Source: Euryarchaeota archaeon UBA623 (lineage in GTDB: Archaea > Thermoplasmatota > Poseidoniia > Poseidoniales > Thalassarchaeaceae). From it: DNA of 6,084 nucleotides. The translations under genes and the position numbers were made by a program. Shown here one piece after another: positions 5,815 to 6,084 of the stretch. The notes beneath the pieces are model-generated. The model searched no databases. It saw only the letters and a list, made by a program, of their open reading frames with translations, and was not told the DNA's origin. Within the stretch, counting starts at the first letter, position 1, and each line of letters begins with the position of its first letter. The stretch spans positions 1 to 6,084 of the forward strand of contig DAUV01000056.1 of the NCBI GenBank assembly GCA_002505325.1, written 5' to 3'.

Positions 5815-6084
5815 TGGTGAGGGTGCAGGGAGTAAGCCCCTTTCTGTTCACCTTTCGGCTGGTCGCATTCAACTATGCATCCTACCCGGTCCTGTCGATG
5901 CCCTGCGGACCTGCTTGGACTTGCTCCGGCGTGGTTGCCCGTTCCAGCCACGCTCAGGAAACCTCCCCCTTTCGGGTTCATCGTACCCCTGGCATGGTTC
6001 GTTTCTGCTGCAGAGCCGGCCCTCCCGGACCCCCGCCTTGTGACGGGACGCCTGCATCGCGGAGAGGGGACTTTCCTCAGTGTC
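5815..6084 (-). ncRNA. rnpB: RNase P RNA, archaeal type (5' end beyond the window)
   Basis: Catalytic RNA of ribonuclease P, which matures tRNA 5' ends. Reading the minus strand, the conserved regions appear in the canonical order. CR-I is GAGGAAAGTCCCC (6078-6066), a CR-II/III-like segment is CAGCAGAAACGAACC (6010-5996), CR-IV is GGAGCAAGTCCAAGCAGG (5927-5910), then GGGTAGG, and CR-V is ACAGAAAGGGGCTTA (5847-5833). Helix P4 forms perfectly between AAG-U-CCCCU (6073-6065) and AGGGGCUU (5841-5834), leaving the universally conserved bulged uridine. P15 pairs GGTCC (5911-5907) with GGACC (5892-5888). Several hairpins close with GAAA tetraloops. The 3' end is estimated at about 5815, after the P2/P1 3' strands (CTCCCTGCACCCTCACC). 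The 5' strands of P1-P3 and the promoter lie past the right edge. Minus-strand reading frames over this region are spurious. Confidence 0.95.

Noticed and set aside
5778..6057. Minus-strand reading frames of 62-67 codons at the right end
   Set aside because: They lie over the RNase P RNA, have biased unstructured composition and no recognisable motif. The RNA structure explains the sequence.
1..6084. CRISPR arrays, insertion sequences, tRNA genes, attachment sites
   Set aside because: No regularly spaced repeats, transposase motifs, terminal inverted repeats or tRNA cloverleaf were seen on either strand.

Overview
The window most likely comes from an archaeon. The RlmE/FtsJ protein opens with the archaeal-style N-terminus (KRW, then RD, then YRARSAYKL). 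The RNase P RNA resembles the archaeal/bacterial structural class, and the epimerase carries the ANIVGPRGTHGVIFDFI stretch that I associate with archaeal sugar-nucleotide epimerases. The mid-GC content, the GTG start and a very long RND/MMPL protein with acidic, glycosylation-sequon-bearing loops suggest a Thermoplasmatota / Marine Group II-like lineage. That placement is inference, not proof.

Layout from left to right. A small cupin protein lies on the plus strand (66-557). It ends exactly where the minus-strand RlmE-type 23S rRNA 2'-O-methyltransferase ends (558-1295), so the two stop codons are adjacent. Upstream of rlmE on the same strand is an NAD-dependent sugar-nucleotide epimerase (1374-2315), 78 bases from the preferred rlmE start, so the two may be co-transcribed. 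A 129-base divergent intergenic region (2316-2444) separates the epimerase from a 1120-residue RND/MMPL-superfamily membrane protein (2445-5807, plus strand, GTG start). About 7 bases after that stop codon is the 3' end of a minus-strand RNase P RNA gene (about 5815-6084). Its 5' end runs off the right edge of the window.

The genes do not form an obvious single pathway. RlmE and RNase P RNA are core RNA-processing genes. The epimerase would supply activated sugars, for example for glycosylation or surface polysaccharide. The RND protein is an envelope transporter of unknown substrate whose outside loops carry potential disulfides, N-glycosylation sequons and a calcium-loop-like motif. I see no mobile element, CRISPR array, tRNA or clear novel multi-gene system. 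The most notable items are the RNase P RNA gene, which is masked by spurious minus-strand reading frames, and the unusual architecture of the RND protein.
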